Source of the DNA: Marchantia polymorpha subsp. ruderalis | Taxonomy: Eukaryota > Streptophyta > Marchantiopsida > Marchantiales > Marchantiaceae | Assembly: GCA_037833965.1 (NCBI GenBank) | Contig: AP031351.1 | Location: 6,522,501 to 6,586,500, forward strand | Reading direction: 5' to 3' | DNA: 64,000 nt | Shown here: positions 21,545 through 33,900 of the stretch, piece after piece | Numbering within the stretch: the first letter of the stretch is position 1 | How the letters are laid out: every line of letters begins with the position of its first letter | Made by a program: the position numbers and the translations under genes | Notes under the pieces: generated by a model | Database searches by the model: none | Seen by the model: only the letters and a program-made list of their open reading frames with translations | What the model was told of the DNA's origin: nothing

Positions 21545-22140
21545 TTTCGGGCCGTACCTCGAACCCCTGCATGAAGAAAAAAACACGTCCAAAATTTCAA
21601 TGCTGGCAATGCTGGCTAGAGCCTACAGCTCGTACGTAAGACGACGGGAGAGTACACAGCTCGAGAGAAGCGCCATTTTGCAGCCATGCTCCATGCAGTC
21701 CAGCTGCAGGGGGACCAACAAATTTTCCAGCAGCAAAGCGATTCGAGTCTGTGACTCGAACCGCAAGACGTCCTCTCACACAGAACTCAAGAGATCCAGT
21801 TTACATCTTCGGGGCTAAAATCAGAGCTAACATTCACGACGCTAGTCACTTCGAATATGCAGCTGCTTGGACCTGTTGTGACTCGACGAAAGCTCAAATC
21901 CACATCCCAGGCTCACCTGATGCAACTCAGAGAACACATGTGTGTTCACGTAGAGCGTTGGGAGAGCTGAAACTGGGCCTCAAGCGTACGGGCTTGAGCT
22001 GAGTTACGAGGACGAGCCCATCCACGCCTTCCCAGCCGAGAGCAGGCGAACGCAGAACAATGTGGGCTATCGAATGCCTGCACAACAATGTATATGTACT
22101 CGCTGACTTGCACAGGGAGAGCGGGGAATGAAGTGCAGGG
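21545..22140 (-). other. Probable 5' UTR of the GDSL gene with one intron
   Basis: The 22 bases before the ATG follow a good acceptor (tttttttcttcatgcag, exon from 21566). A strong donor, CATCAG|GTGAGC, lies at 21917/21916. This predicts a leader exon from about 22140 to 21917 and a 350-bp intron (21567-21916). An ATG near the end of the leader exon (ATGTGTTCTCTG) would be in frame with the main start after splicing and would add about 15 residues in front of the signal peptide. Confidence 0.5.
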
Positions 22141-22168
22141 GGGTTCACTCAGATCTCGAAAGAATGGA

Positions 22169-22176
22169 GTATATAG
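22169..22176 (-). promoter_or_regulatory. TATA box of the GDSL gene
   Basis: The minus strand reads GCTCTATATACTCC. It is about 630 bp upstream of the ATG and at a suitable distance from the predicted leader exon; transcription would start near 22140. Confidence 0.55.
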
Positions 22177-23690
22177 AGCTGCGCAGGTCCAGGCTAACGA
22201 GGTAGACGCTCGGGCACACGCAATCAACGAACTTTAAGGTTTGATGACTCCAGGAAAAGGCGAGGACTTGCCATGATTATATTTTACTGAAGTAAGGTAC
22301 CGGTGCACTCCACTGTGAACTCCTTACAGCTCCTTATCTAACAGCAGTAGAATAAATGTAACCGGCTTTTGCGTACTGATGTTGGTGCGTACCGGACTTT
22401 GTTTTGATAAATCTCTCAAACACGGGGTTTATTCCACCGTGGGTTCTAGCTGAAGATGGAAATAGTAAGGCCTGTGGTATTATGAGCTATAAACTAGCCA
22501 TTTCTCGCCAACCCACCTACCTTGTTCGTATAGTAACCTTTCATGCACATGGATTATTGCAAGCTGTATCTTTCATATTATGCAAGTCCTTCACCAACTT
22601 ACCGGCCTGAAATTACTGCATCATTCTCCATTCTTACTCATCGTACCTCTACCTTTCTTTCGGCATGTCCTGTCACCATCTACAACGCCACATAGTCGAG
22701 ATCTTAACCACGGACTGATTTAATTTTTAATTTTTATCGTGTTATTTAATGCCCCAGTTGGAAGCAAACAACTGAGGGTAAGTCACTGAGATTTAAAATT
22801 GTGTTATTGAGGATAAAATCAGGGGAGTTCACTTAAATCCGAGATTAATGATGGGCTGGGAAGAGGGATGATAAGGACTGTCGAGAGGGAGAAGGAGTTC
22901 AAGGTTGAAGGTTTTAGTGCTCGGACTTTCTCAGTTGAAGATTAGAAGGTCATATTGAATGTGCGGCTTCGGCCAGAATCCACCGAGGTGTCCAAAAGTC
23001 CCCGCTTTAAAGACGTAGGTTTCCGGTAGCAGCGTAGGACTCCTGTCATGTAGGAGATTGTAGCCATCCAGGGAGGCCAGCGTGTTCAGACAATTGTTTC
23101 TGCATATGCAGCACTGCACAGGACCCGGGCATTAAATAACAACCTGGCGAAGCTGGTGGGTACTCCGAGACCAGGTGGAGGGAGAAGAGAAAATCCTCCA
23201 AATCCAACACCTCTGCATTACGGTCTGTGAATCCGTCACGGATCAGGCTCGGATAAGCTCTCACTGTAACCCCACAACTATCCACTGTAAACCGCGCTGC
23301 ACTACACGGATTTCCACCTAACCGCTAGCAGTTTCTCGTCAGTCGTTCCCTCCCTCCCTCGCCTACAATGCTGTACTGTACCAGACGATCACTCACGCTC
23401 TCCTCCGCATTCAGTCGTCAACTGTAGTATCTGGCGCAGTGAGCTGGTTCTGTCCACTCGTTTCGTTGTATGTTCTTCCGTCCGTGGCTCCTCTACCAGA
23501 ATCTGACCGGAATTCTGGGCACCTCACGGCTCAGTGTGGCACAGGACAGTATTGTACTGGTGCCATAATTGCCATGTTTCCATGCCACCTCAGCCTTGCA
23601 AAGTCCCAGCTCAGCGTGTTCCCACACGATGTTATTCGACGGTGGAAGCAGATGTCGAGAACTGCAATGTGATCCAGAAGAGCCTCAGCT

Positions 23691-23710
23691 CAACTCAACT
23701 CAACTCAACT
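23691..23710. repeat. (CAACT)4 microsatellite
   Basis: Four exact CAACT units in a row. Confidence 0.9.
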
Positions 23711-24072
23711 CCAGTCAACTTGGCCGAGGTCGAGTCCAGAGTTCAGAGTCCGGATGACGCAAAATCGTGTCGTGTCCTCGGATCCAATGATCACAACTGC
23801 GGGCGGGGTAGGTTGGCACGAGCTCCCAAGCGTTCCCGCCACAGAGCTCGTAGGCTTACATGAATTTAGGTCTTTTCAGTACTCCTACATATGAATCAAT
23901 CTCATACACACACATTTCATCCACTGCGTTCGAATGGAGAAGAAATCTTACATCTGTACTGCGAGACTTTCATACTATGGCAAGCGTCCGACCTCGTAAG
24001 CTGCCCCCGCGTTTGGCTACGGGTGGAAAACGCGTGAAATCCCATGCACGCTGCCCTTTCCTATTAAGGTTT

Positions 24073-24094
24073 CAACGTAAGTGTTCTTACGTTG
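24073..24094. repeat. Short hairpin, 9-bp arms
   Basis: caacgtaag at 24073-24081 pairs with cttacgttg at 24086-24094 across a 4-base loop. Confidence 0.6.
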
Positions 24095-25076
24095 CCCTCA
24101 CCACTTCTCTAATTTTCGTTCCATACAACCGCATCTTGTAGTTCGATCGTGATCCAGCGCAAACTAATGATCATTTACATTGAACATTTATATTCTGGAA
24201 CCTTGTGATGTTGCTCTTCCTTTTATGTATTTCCTGTACCTAGTTCTATATTAATTTTCTGGGGCCGCCGCATATTACATCCAGTTACAATCGTCCGTGT
24301 CAATGTTCACCCGGTATATCACCAGGAGAGGAAGTGAAATTGTTGTGTATGCATCTGAGTGTCTGAGTGAGGTGAAAGGTTACTCGGACACTCGTTGATT
24401 ACCTGTGCCCTTACCCGGACGAGGGATGAGAAATACATTTATAGGCTGAATTCTGTTATTTCCGTTAGTCAGGGATCTTCTAAAGAAAGCTGGATACATT
24501 TGACAGGTTCTGTAAGTTAACGAAGGTATCCAAGGGTGCCAGATCTCTTCTCCTGATCAATTGACAGCGTTGTCTCAATATTTCATGGCTACCCAGTATT
24601 ATTTTCCTCTTACATCAAAGATATATCCTGCAACTTAACCTCGCTATATATATGTTGTTAATTCTAGTTATATTCTGATAATTGTATAGAAATCCTCTTT
24701 TTTTTTATCCTTTGTCATGAAAATCAAGAAATCTATATAAAATAGTCTGTTCATTATCGAAATCATCTGCAAACTTTGAAGATCTATCTAGTATACATAA
24801 GCACCTTCTAACAATTATTTTGCATTGATTTTCTAAAAAATAATCTTGTAAATAATAGAGATTACATACTCAATGGTGACATTGTTGGAAGTCATAACAC
24901 GTTTGAATTAACTTTAGATAGTTAGTTTGATTATGGTAAGGTAGACTAGTGCAATTACTTACAGATTTTTTTTCCTGAATAAGCTCTCTATGACACATTG
25001 AAGGTTCAACAAAGCAACTGTGTAATCCTCAAGATGTAACGTAACTGAGAGGTGAATCGTACGCTTGACTTGTTGA

Positions 25077-25096
25077 CTCTCTCTCTCTCTCTCTCC
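25077..25096. repeat. (CT)n microsatellite
   Basis: About nine to ten CT units. Confidence 0.9.
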
Positions 25097-28000
25097 ACCC
25101 TCCATATGTGTCTTGTGTAAGTTTTCTATTCAAACTTTCAAGAAATATAGATCGAAATAGATTAATATATAAATTAGTCATATAAATTCAAATAGACATA
25201 TTAATATTAATTTAAAACATAGTGGATTTGAAACTTGTAAATTAGTACATTATTATTTTGTTATCAATTTGTTCAAAAAAGCCCTTTTTTTCTGTGCATC
25301 ATCTTACTCTGTTGCTACTGTATACATATATCCTAGACAAAAGCTCTAATTTCTAGATCGAGAAGATAGGGCTATGAAAGCCCAATACCTCTACTATTTG
25401 TATAAAGTCTTTTGATCACTTCGTTCTATCACTGCTATGAAAAAATTCTCAACTGCTCGGAGTTCTGAATCATGTTATCTTTCTTGTCTTATAGTTTTAT
25501 ACTCATAGTCTTAAGATTTGAAGAAGAAATATGGATGAAGTCGATAATATTGTTCACTGTTCACTTCCACCTAACGACATTTCGAGTTGGAAAGTGAGAT
25601 TTAAAACCGAGTACCAACCAAGTGTCACTGAGTTTTTACAGCTAGTATAACCAGTAACTCTGTACTCTAGAAACGTATAGATTCCTATCCTAATGTATTA
25701 AATACCCAATTGAAACGTAGCTGAAACCACTACTTAAATATGCGCCAGCAACTGCTGTATAGCACCAGAAGAATACAGACAGAAACTCCTGATTCTATGG
25801 ATGGCCAGAAAAATGTTGAACTATAAAAGTGTCTGTATTATGCGACAGAAACGTACGGAGAGTGACTAGAACGGAGTCGAGTACGAAGCATACGTCTACA
25901 CGTGGTGTCCATAAAATTATACCTGCTGAGCCTACAAATCATCATATTAGCTACTCACTCCCACATGTTGTTGCATTTGTTGAAGTTTGGCAAACATGTC
26001 GTGTGCAGTGACTAAACATGGCAGCTTGATTCTTACCTGTCTACAGTGGGGAACTCTGTAGTGACATACGTACGTGGGAGATTCAGCTTCAGTGTGGGGA
26101 TGACTTTACTAATATGCCTCGCTTCGACAATCTCTGATTGGCTTGTAAGATGTAACGAGGAGCGAGAGCAGTAATATGAGACCTGACACTCGAGTTGACC
26201 AGATCTGGATTTTGAACACAGTATCTTTAAGACAAGCTAAATAAAAGGAAGTTGTTTTGTCGTGCAGTTCTCGGCACCAATAATCATGTTCGGTGGAAGT
26301 GCCCGGGCCAAATGGGGTTAAAGATGCATGTCATGGGCTTTGCCGCAACGAAGGGAGTTATACGCAAAGTAATCACTGCTTCAGAATGGATCGGTGCACA
26401 CAAGGAATGGAGAAAGCTCCACGACGCATCTTGAGCCACATCTTCTCGATTTGCATGCAAAGACAATTTATGTTCTTCGTTGCCTAGAGCGAATCGCGTA
26501 GAATCTCCACCGGCATGACTTCCGGCGAAGATGAGAGACAGAAGGGCGGGCTGTCAGTCATGATTTGAAACACTTCAACACGTAGTCCAACCGAGGTCAA
26601 TTGCTGTCAGTGCATAGCCATCTCCCGCAGTCCTGGCACAGTGGAGGAGCAAATTTGGTGCTCATTCTCAATTACATCTCACTTAGCCTCTGCGTGATCG
26701 GACACAGAAGTACGATCCCCACCACTACCGCTATCTCGAGCCCCATCCAAGGCTTAAATCAGGCATACACCAAAAAAGTCCATCTGAACCCTAAACATTG
26801 GCTTGAGAAGTTTGTGACATTCTCCCCAAACTTTGTCTCGCTCAAACTCCATCGAGAAAGGAAGAAACACCGAGCGGATCACGTCAGTGCGAAAGATCAG
26901 GCTGTTATCATTGGAAAAGGAAGAGGCCTTTTTGTTTCTTGGAATCCGGCTAGAAACGTCGTGGTTGTTGCATCTGCGCCCAGAATTTGTGCACTTGATT
27001 TTCCAATGATTTCGATTGTGCGATGTTCACGTCATTTTCGTTGCGAGTTGAGTGATGTGGGGCTTGGAACAATCTGGAACTGCTCTTCCCGGATCCAGTA
27101 TCTACCATCAGCTTTCAGAGATGAATCATCCATCCCTTTAAGAGAAATAGACCCACATGTTCGGTTCCATTCCGAGTCAGGGTATTTCTGACCTCGATTC
27201 AGGTTCTTGAGGTTCTTCTGTGACTGACACTTTCGTCCGATGCGCGCAGAACGAGTCAACGCATAAACAGATAGTTGTAGGTGAGACGTACCGGAGTGAT
27301 CAGCAGCAGCACTCTGAGAGTAGTCAGAGCTATCCATTCCAAAGCCGACTCTTGTCCACCTCTGCTCTGCTGTAGGTCGCGTCTCACCGTCAACACATGA
27401 GTCAACTCCCAGCATACGTCGTGCTCATTTGCAGACCGGTCAAATCACGCCTTCATCCAACTCCAAATCTGATGATCTCTACCTCTCGGATTCGATTACT
27501 GCGACCGAGGAAGTGAGAAGTTCCGTCGTAAGCAAGCACTTTTGTTTTTTTACTGCAGTCCTCTCCCAATAATCTCGATGGTTTCAACTCGGTCACCGAA
27601 ACCGTCGTCAGTTCCAGTTGACCTGAAAAGCAACGTAGCGACCAGATTGTCCTCGCGAGAAGACCTTGGTCCGGCCAGTTGCCAACGAGCTCCACCGACG
27701 ACGTATACTCACTATGACACCACTGGCTCTTGCCGAGGCTATGAGGGCCTACGAAGCCATCCACATACTATTCCTTCAGTTTTGTGTGCAAAGTTTGTCC
27801 ATTCGCCTTTACGGGAAGTGAATTTCAGATAGAAAGGTCAGGTCTCCGTTAATGTCTCTTTGTCTTACGCGTGATGTGATTTCAAACTGCTTGATTTTCC
27901 ATCGTTGTGCACTGGCGGCGTCAAGTGAAGACGGCCGGCTAAAGTCTCGAGTACATGATCTCAAGTGTCTAATTCTTTTTTCAGCTTTAAAGTTATATGT

Positions 28001-28474
28001 AATCATGTCCACCTACTTCAGAAACTGCACAAACATCTATCATCTTGATAAGGTATAAGAAAATATCTTTTCCACTATAGCTCAGAAAAATCACCAGAGA
28101 TAATGTTCGTCGGTATTTGTAATACAGTAACTCGAGGTTCATAAATTGAACATAGTCTTGAAATGCTTGTTGAAATGCAATTTACATCGACAACTGTGAT
28201 TATATTGTAGGCAGTCCCACATTACCCCCTTGATCCTTGCAATTCTGGACCGGCTCTTCCCACACAGTTGTGTATATCATCTGGGCCCTTACTATCCGTT
28301 ACGTACATGAATGAGGGCATGTGATGAGTATTGATCATGGGCATTGACAAGCTCAATCCTGCCAGCAAAGTTAAAAAATATGGTGCCGGCCAGGGAAACG
28401 CTGTCGCTGTTTATTTTATGTGAGCAGAAGTATTTATGGAGCGTTTTGGCCTGTCTGCTACATCTGCAGCATCC

Positions 28475-28502
28475 GCTCCCGCTCGACTATTCGAGCGGGA
28501 GC
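28475..28502. repeat. Hairpin, 12-bp GC-rich arms
   Basis: gctcccgctcga (28475-28486) pairs perfectly with tcgagcgggagc (28491-28502) across the loop ctat. Confidence 0.75.
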
Positions 28503-28547
28503 TTATATTCGACAACGGAACGTAGGCTTGGCCCAGTCAGTCAGTCA

Positions 28548-28580
<33 letters not shown>
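28548..28580. repeat. Compound (CT)n(AC)n microsatellite
   Basis: A CT run at about 28548-28566 passes straight into an AC run at 28567-28580. Confidence 0.9.
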
Positions 28581-28581
<1 letters not shown>

Positions 28582-30500
28582 ATTACCAGTTCTACCAATC
28601 TGGTCCAAATGGGGAGATAGATAGAACCTGTGGAGTTTGTGTGGTGGAGGTCACGGCTGCCAGTAATCAGTACGTATACAGTACAGCGTACATGACTGCG
28701 ATCGACGATCACCACCACACGGGGAATCGATGGGTTTTCCGTGGTGCTTACTGCTCGCAAAACCGAGCAAGGCAGACTCTACTCCATTCAGCAGCAGCAG
28801 AGCTGCTGGGGCAAAGAGGACATCATGTTCGCGAGCAGTCAAAGCGAGCACCCCGAGCAACTGAACCCGCGCCCTCCTGGACTTCTGCAGCATGATGATA
28901 CTTCTGTAATCAACGCAAATCTGCCCCGCAATCCGGCGAAAGGGGAAAGTCGCCTTGTGTCAGCCCCAACCACGTACGTCCTAGGTCCCGGTAGGTGCAG
29001 GCAGTGGTAGTCGTAGATGGCGCGACGAGTCACTGCCGGTTTCCGGCGGTCTCGGCTGCCGTATTTCGGCATCTCCGGCGCACGGCCCGTCGAGCCGTGG
29101 CAGAATCCAGGGACGGACTTTGACTTTTTCCTGTCGAATATACGACCTCGGTCGTCGTACGTATACGGGGACAGCCATTTACGGTCGTAGAGCAGTGGGC
29201 GTGAACTCTGGGAGAGGCTTTTAGTTGCTTTCACTGTTTTATTTCAGTTCCGTCCATGAATGCATTCAGAAAGCTGACTGCTCTCGCTTCGTTCGTTTCG
29301 TTCACTCATGCACTGGAGTACTGTAAATTCGTCACATGGGAGGCGGACTGCTTGAGAAATCGCCCACATTTAAGTCTTTTCGTGCAAACACAGAGCTTGG
29401 TCGAGAGATCTACAGACGGAGAGAATTTCCGAACTTGCTCACATGATTGAAAGGATCTTCTCTCCTCCTCTTGAGATGGACACATTGGTGTGAGCGTCGG
29501 ACGTTTGGTGACAAGCCTTCATGCATTCCTCCCCTTTTGTTCCTTTCAATCGATCGCTTGTTTAATTGTGGTCACTTTATCCAGCTCTAGCTTTACTTTA
29601 GATGAGATTGAACTTCCAGCTTCAAGATCGGTGACAACCACAACAACGCGTCAATTGCCCAAAAGTGCGTCTTCCGTTCTATGATATGGGAAAGTGGCTG
29701 ACGATATGTTTCGATGTGTCGATGTTATCGATCACTGGGTTCGCTGTGCATCTTTAAATCGAACTGCGTGGCATGCCACCGACAACCCCTTCATGACTTC
29801 GAGCATAGTGTGGTCTGGTGTGCTGCTTTTTGCCCTTGGGAAGACAGTGTCCACGGCCGCCGACTCATTTGTCCCCACAGCGGAGAATCGTGCATAGCCG
29901 AAACACTTGCAGGAATCATCTTCCTCAATCTTAATGTTGCATACAACACTGATACATGTGCTGGCTCTTTCACGTCCATCAAGTCGAATGTCTTATTCGT
30001 TTCGAGCGATTCTGAGGGACTCCGTGGAACTTCCGATCGCTGTCTTGATATCATTCGGAGAAATGTTATCAATGAGGGGTCAGGGTTCAAACCCTAAGCC
30101 CTAAAACTCGGAGAAATGCCCTACCATGCCACCGGAGTGGCACCTGGAAGCAGCAAAGGCAACAACTGTGGCCAGGCGGGCACTCGGATCTGCTAAGCGA
30201 TGGTGACAAATGATGCCGTTTTGAGTTTGAGACCATGGAGAGCTTCGGACTCCGGATCCGAGAAGAAGATAAGTATGATTGCGGATGCTACTTTGAACCA
30301 TCAATTACTACTCTGCGCAATAATATGCAAGCAAGAGGATTTACATTGCCAGAGTACATAGTCCTCAATTATTCGATTGTGAGCTTGCAACGCCAGCGAC
30401 GCCAGCAAAGGAGACAAGGAAGATCAACGGGAACATTAGAACTTTCAGTTCACGGTGTCCTACTTGTTTGGGGACAGTTCCATAACCGGATGCTCTTGTA

Positions 30501-33500
30501 ATTTCTACACCTTTTCAGCCAGATATATCAGATGCAAGAGAGATATTTCTCGTTGAGATATTATTGAGTTCTAGCACCATCTTAGCCCCATGTTGTTTTG
30601 ATTCTCCTTTCCATATTCGAAGCACTTTAGAGCTTAGCAAAGGTTTAAATGATTGGAAATACTGAGCAAGGAAGGTCTTGGAAATGAGAAAAAACTTCTA
30701 GGAAAACCGATTATATAGAAAAAAAAATTGCGCGAGTATTTAATTTTCAGATTGATGTGGCGCCGAGTCTCTTTTTTTTTAAATATAATAAGGTCTATGA
30801 ACGGGAATATCGATTGAAATTGGGGGAAATGATAGCGAGTACTGGGCTTGGCCTGCTTGTGTGGACGTTGAGATTCACTTCATATGACACGAGGAACCAT
30901 GTACTGCACGATGAAGTGACGGTGAAATGATATCCCTCTATCATTAATCTTCCACTGGATTCCTACCCAACTCAGAAGATTCAAACGGCTGCATGGATAT
31001 ACCATCATTCATGTTCTAAAGGTTTAATTCATTCCATATTCTATGGTCGTTATTCCCTACAATCCAGTTCAGCAGTTCCGATGGGAAAATGACTTAAAGG
31101 GAGGAGATGGATGGAGGTGCAGGGAAACTCATCCATATAAGTGTACTAAATATACCAAAAGAATGAACGAATTTCTCGCTTCTCTTATCTACGCGATATA
31201 AGCGCGTATCTCTTCGCTTTCTTCAATATTGAGCGTGGAGGAATCCCCAGATTGAGAGTCTTTACCCAAATTAACTTTTTTAATCATTGTCTTTTTTTGT
31301 GAAATATCTAGCCTCTTATGCTTATCAAAGATCCTGAAACGTACGGATCTTGAAGCGTGATTCAATTGACCGCCAATCAATTGTACATAGTTAAGTGCCA
31401 AAGAGAATGAATATAAGAGAGGCACAAGGAGCTGATATTGAAGGTACTGTTTACTGGTTTTCGATATCAATATAAATTATTATTACTTCGGATTTTTGGG
31501 TAACCTATTGATACTATTAACTACTAGACAAATATTATCTTACTTGGTGATAAATAGCACATGGTTAAATAACTCATCTAAATATGTTGTCACAAATTGT
31601 CTTTGTGGGTGGCATTTTTTTTCTGATTGCCTCATGAAAATAACAAGGATGGATGGATGTGAACCAACGAGATAGATGGATGTGTGAACCAACGGAGTTG
31701 AGAGGGAGCGAGAGAGAGGGGGCAAAGTAGGAAGCAAGGAACAGGAGCGAGGCCTTCGGTACTTATCGGAACCACTTCCAAAATATATATGAAGGCTTTG
31801 TAAAGACATACATGGAAACTAAACATAGCCATAAAGCATCACAATAATACCAAATATAACACACAACAGCATGATGAAGTATCACATACTGAGGTAATAT
31901 AATGTCATCACTTAGAGGTCAAATGCCATATCCTATAACCTCCTAGTACAACCTTTGGCTCTGTATCTACCTATGGAGAGGAGCTCTTCTAAATACCATG
32001 ATGAATGTTCCACCGTACAACGTAAAGTCGTTATGTATGTTGGGGTGTCAATGTCTACGTAGACTTTACTCGCGGCATCCATTGGTGGACTCTCTTGATT
32101 TTGTATTGTATACGAACCAGGGCCCACCACAAGTTGCGTCTACGAGTTATGGTGTTCAACATGAAAGTGGCGCTAACATTTGATTTCAAGTGGAGAAGCA
32201 ATAGGTGACACGCTCTGGTAGATGGATGTATATACCCTACTCGTATAATATCGTCTACCTCGTGCTCATAATACGGCTACCTCGAGTCACATCTCTATGA
32301 GGGTTGTTGTGGACAATTATGTGTCGAAGGTGAGACCACCACAAATGCTCACGAATGTTGTGCGAAGTAAAACAAGAAAAATAGATGTAAAGACTGCATC
32401 TTACATGAGTTGTGAATGTGGTAGAAGGGGGTATTCCATCACATTGGGGAATATATTTTAAGTTATATACAAGGACATGCAACCCATGAGCTCATACGCG
32501 GTAAAAAACAAAGAAACTTTTAGACCAAAGTTGCCTCAAAAACGGAGAAAGGAAAAATTCTAGAGCATAATGGAACGATCTACTGTACTATTATACAATT
32601 TAATGGACACAAATAAAACCCAACACTGTTATAAAAATAAGAGAATATCCTAAGCCCACAAGTGCTACATGAGAATGACTTCTGTGCAGAGAATCTGGGG
32701 ACAACAGCTATCGATAAAGATAGAAATTGCGGTAACATAGAGGAGAAAGATTAGAATACTCACAGGTTTCCAGTCAATGGTCGCGCAAAAAGAAATTTAA
32801 TATTTCATAGTGCCTATTGTTGCCAGCAAGTACTCTCGAAAGTTTTCCTAAAATTTGTTCTTCAGTACTGTTTAAAGAAAGCAGGGGTGGAGATCTTGAA
32901 AGGGTATGCTTCGCACTTTGAGTCGGGTCTCCATCCTCGTTACTTCTCAATGCTAACATCATACTTAAATAAAAGTATTTCTTAAGGCAGCTGCTGAAAG
33001 ATGTTATAGGCCTATGTATGGAGCTCTCAAATACAAAAGTTGTGTAAGGAGAATTCCTGCACATTGATCTCTTAGCATAGTCTATTGCTTGTACAGAACC
33101 ATACCCTCCACATAGCCTCGTTGTGGAAAGACAAGTGAAGGGTCTCACTTACAAACTGCAATGGAGAGAGGTCACAACATTTCCAAAGGCATTGAATATC
33201 GATAGAAACAATATTGATATATTTCTAAAATACCAAATCTATGCACAAGGTATGAGGATGTGCTACGAACAAGAGATGTGGGCAAGTTTGCACATATGAA
33301 TCGAGAGGACTCAAACTTGAATGCATGGAGGCTGTTCCTCCCAACCTGATTGAAAAGCTGACAAGCCATTTATACAATGGTCATCAGGACAAGTCGTAAA
33401 TTTCTTTATTAGGTACCGGGACTAGATGATTCTCAAATGTCTTCGCTACATCTACCACCCTGTGAGTAACATATTGCGCTCGGACTATAAGGCCCGAAAC

Positions 33501-33900
33501 GACAAAACGTAAAGTGTTACTATAAAGTACAAAAATGATTTATTGCATCGATCGCGGAACCCATTCTCAGCACTACCTAGTCGACGTTGTGTTCAAATTC
33601 GCAGCCGAGAACTTGATCACATTGCGGCTTTTGTGGTATCTATTTTTATCACATGCGTCGGCGTTGGCCTCGATTCATAAATACAATACACAAAAGTCAA
33701 CAACGCGAAGAAGAGACCGCGACGCATAAAAAACAAAGATAATGGAAAGACTCCATCCACTCCAAAAAAACATATGAAACCATAAGGATCACATGGAGCT
33801 GATGCATGAGAATGATAATTGAGAAATGATACATTAGAAGTGAAGAGGGACAATGTGTACAGTACCAAAATTATCTCATCTATATGATTTGAGCAGTCAA
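30501..33900. other. Intergenic region, no recognised gene
   Basis: Only frames below about 125 codons, none with a recognisable domain (for example minus strand 32774-33148). A short imperfect direct repeat of gatggatgtg...gaaccaacg occurs near 31650-31700. Confidence 0.4.

Larger units (their letters stand above)
22200..25800. other. Intergenic region upstream of the GDSL gene
   Basis: No gene is supported. The first 2 kb have balanced composition and only short open frames on both strands without domains. From about 24.2 kb it is AT-rich. It holds a CAACT tandem run (23691-23710), a short hairpin (24073-24094) and a CT run (25077-25096). Confidence 0.45.
25801..30500. other. Balanced-composition intergenic island, no recognised gene
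   Basis: Open frames of up to 196 codons occur (plus strand 26601-27191, 28344-28895, 29714-30097; minus strand 27032-27415, 28839-29234). They overlap on opposite strands, lack recognisable domains and do not join by convincing splice sites. A telomere-like aaaccctaagccctaaaa lies near 30090. I see no RNA gene. Transcribed non-coding sequence or an unrecognised multi-exon gene cannot be excluded. Confidence 0.4.

Noticed and set aside
21735-21775. Minus-strand ggttcgagtc resembling a tRNA or SINE B box
   Set aside because: No A box upstream. The match comes from a short palindrome (ttcgagtc/gactcgaa) within the predicted leader intron.
26601-27191. 196-codon plus-strand frame
   Set aside because: No recognisable domain, overlaps frames on the other strand and has no upstream or downstream gene signals that I can see.
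30060-30110. ggttcaaaccc resembling a tRNA B box
   Set aside because: No A box, no acceptor stem and no cloverleaf can be drawn. The sequence fits a telomere-like ccctaa motif instead.
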